Shown here piece by piece: positions 63,392-64,000 of a stretch of DNA of 64,000 bases. Position numbers and translations under genes: made by a program. The DNA is from Luteibaculum oceani. Lineage in GTDB: Bacteria; Bacteroidota; Bacteroidia; Flavobacteriales_D; Luteibaculaceae. Location: contig NZ_VORB01000010.1 in assembly GCF_007995015.1 (NCBI RefSeq), forward strand, positions 62,001-126,000, read 5' to 3'. Below the pieces are notes generated by a model. That model did no database searches, was not told where the DNA came from, and saw only the letters and a list, made by a program, of their open reading frames with translations. Numbering within the stretch: position 1 is the stretch's first letter; each line of letters opens with the position of its first letter.

Positions 63392-63805
63392 CTAATGAGG
63401 GAGATGTTTTTTTAATACCCCGTATAAAAAGGTTCCACTTATTGCGGAGATAATCACTAATATAATTGAGGTATACCCTGCACCAAAAAGTGTATACAGT
63501 GGTCCTGGACAAGCTCCTGTTATTCCCCATCCCATTCCAAATAAGATTCCTCCCAAAATGTTTGCCTTGTACAATGGGGCCTTATCCTTAAGTTGAATAG
63601 GATTCCCCCTAAAACTCCGGATGATATTTCTTCTAAATAGCTGGTTAAAAACAAGTCCAGCGGCTAAAGCAGAACCAATGATTCCATACATGTGGAAGCT
63701 CTGAAATCTAAACATTTCCTGTATCCTGTACCAAGAAACTGCCTGAGACTTCACCATAATGATTCCGAAAAGTATACCAATGAGTAAAAACTTAAAATAT
63801 TTCAT
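63392..63805 (-). CDS. YeeE/YedE-family transporter half (DUF6691-type)
   Basis: 137 residues with four hydrophobic helices. The segment LGGILFGMGWGITGACPGPLYTLFGAG contains the GACPGP motif with the conserved cysteine that in YeeE-type transporters relays thiosulfate. It is the second half of a split two-gene version; the partner half lies 1 bp upstream and runs off the window. Thiosulfate or another sulfur compound is the likely substrate. It converges on the histidine kinase gene with 2 bp between stops. Confidence 0.88.
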   Translation of the reverse strand: MKYFKFLLIGILFGIIMVKSQAVSWYRIQEMFRFQSFHMYGIIGSALAAGLVFNQLFRRNIIRSFRGNPIQLKDKAPLYKANILGGILFGMGWGITGACPGPLYTLFGAGYTSIILVIISAISGTFLYGVLKKHLPH

Positions 63806-63806
63806 C

Positions 63807-64000
63807 TTAAAAGAGTATGGGAAATAATAAATGTGTTACTAAAAGTCCTCCGATAAAGAAGCCGATTACTGCAATTAAAGAAGGTAACTGTAGATTGGAT
63901 AATCCCGTGATGGCATGTCCAGAAGTACAACCTCCAGCCCATCGGGTCCCAAATCCAATTAACAAGCCTCCAGCAATTAAAATAAGTAGCGTTCCAGCGT
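63807..64000 (-). CDS. YeeE/YedE-family transporter half, truncated by window edge
   Basis: The minus-strand frame is open from the right edge to a TAA at 63809-63807, encoding the last 64 residues: an opening helix ([18 protein letters not shown]), the motif [19 protein letters not shown] with its conserved cysteine, and a final helix ([13 protein letters not shown]). This is the typical first half of the split YeeE/YedE pair. The stop is 1 bp from the start of the downstream half, so the two are certainly co-transcribed. Confidence 0.85.
   Translation of the reverse strand, partial: AGTLLILIAGGLLIGFGTRWAGGCTSGHAITGLSNLQLPSLIAVIGFFIGGLLVTHLLFPILF

Overview
The window looks like a chromosome segment from a free-living, probably marine member of the Bacteroidota (class Flavobacteriia; a Cryomorphaceae/Schleiferiaceae-type relative is a guess). 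The evidence is Bacteroidota-type promoters (TTG, 18-23 nt, TAnnTTTG) before tRNA and protein genes, type IX secretion/gliding components (SprB-like repeats, a PorP/SprF protein, gliding-associated C-terminal domains, a probable T9SS sorting tail), DUF4396 and DUF983 proteins, and an OxyR/Dps pair. No prophage, transposase, integrase or CRISPR array was seen.

Layout. 1-8 kb: a left-truncated MscS channel, CorA, a tRNA-Arg with an upstream tRNA remnant and a downstream 102-bp tandem repeat, a VOC protein, an HMA-DUF4396 metal protein, tRNA-Pro, a TonB-like/TPR protein, and a minus-strand group (ung, small membrane protein, sterol-desaturase-like hydroxylase, rhodanese). 8-12.3 kb: dps and oxyR diverge, followed by two paralogous GAF-PAS-H-box proteins with no ATPase domain and a DUF983 protein. 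12.3-12.6 kb: a short gap with an unusual structured element, a possible 28-residue ORF and terminators. 12.6-25.5 kb: a DUF4382 lipoprotein, a secreted PQQ-sugar-dehydrogenase-like protein, and a two-gene operon encoding a 2992-residue SprB-repeat adhesin and its PorP/SprF partner.

25.5-44.6 kb: a second structured repeat array behind tRNA-Ser, then mostly core genes: thiolase, NlpC/P60, clpB, sixA, ilvE, recQ, an RlmI-type methyltransferase, a MATE exporter, fmt, an HU protein, a ceramidase-like membrane protein, a succinate-semialdehyde-type dehydrogenase, and a polyamine pair (fused SpeD-SpeE plus an agmatinase-type ureohydrolase).

44.6-59.4 kb: two tandem paralogous giant secreted proteins of about 2260 residues. 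The first is interrupted by an in-frame TAA. The two share a tract of about 1.6 kb that is identical by eye apart from a four-base cluster that creates the stop. 59.4-64 kb: a DinB-like protein, an RsmF-type methyltransferase, a multi-PAS histidine kinase, and a split YeeE/YedE transporter pair that runs off the right edge.

The strongest candidates for something undescribed are three. First, the tRNA-trailing structured repeats at 2.2 and 25.5 kb are different in overall sequence but share the same two hairpins, with a compensatory base-pair change. Second, the 12.34-12.59 kb element has nested stems and its own terminators. Third, the converted and interrupted giant adhesin pair stands out.
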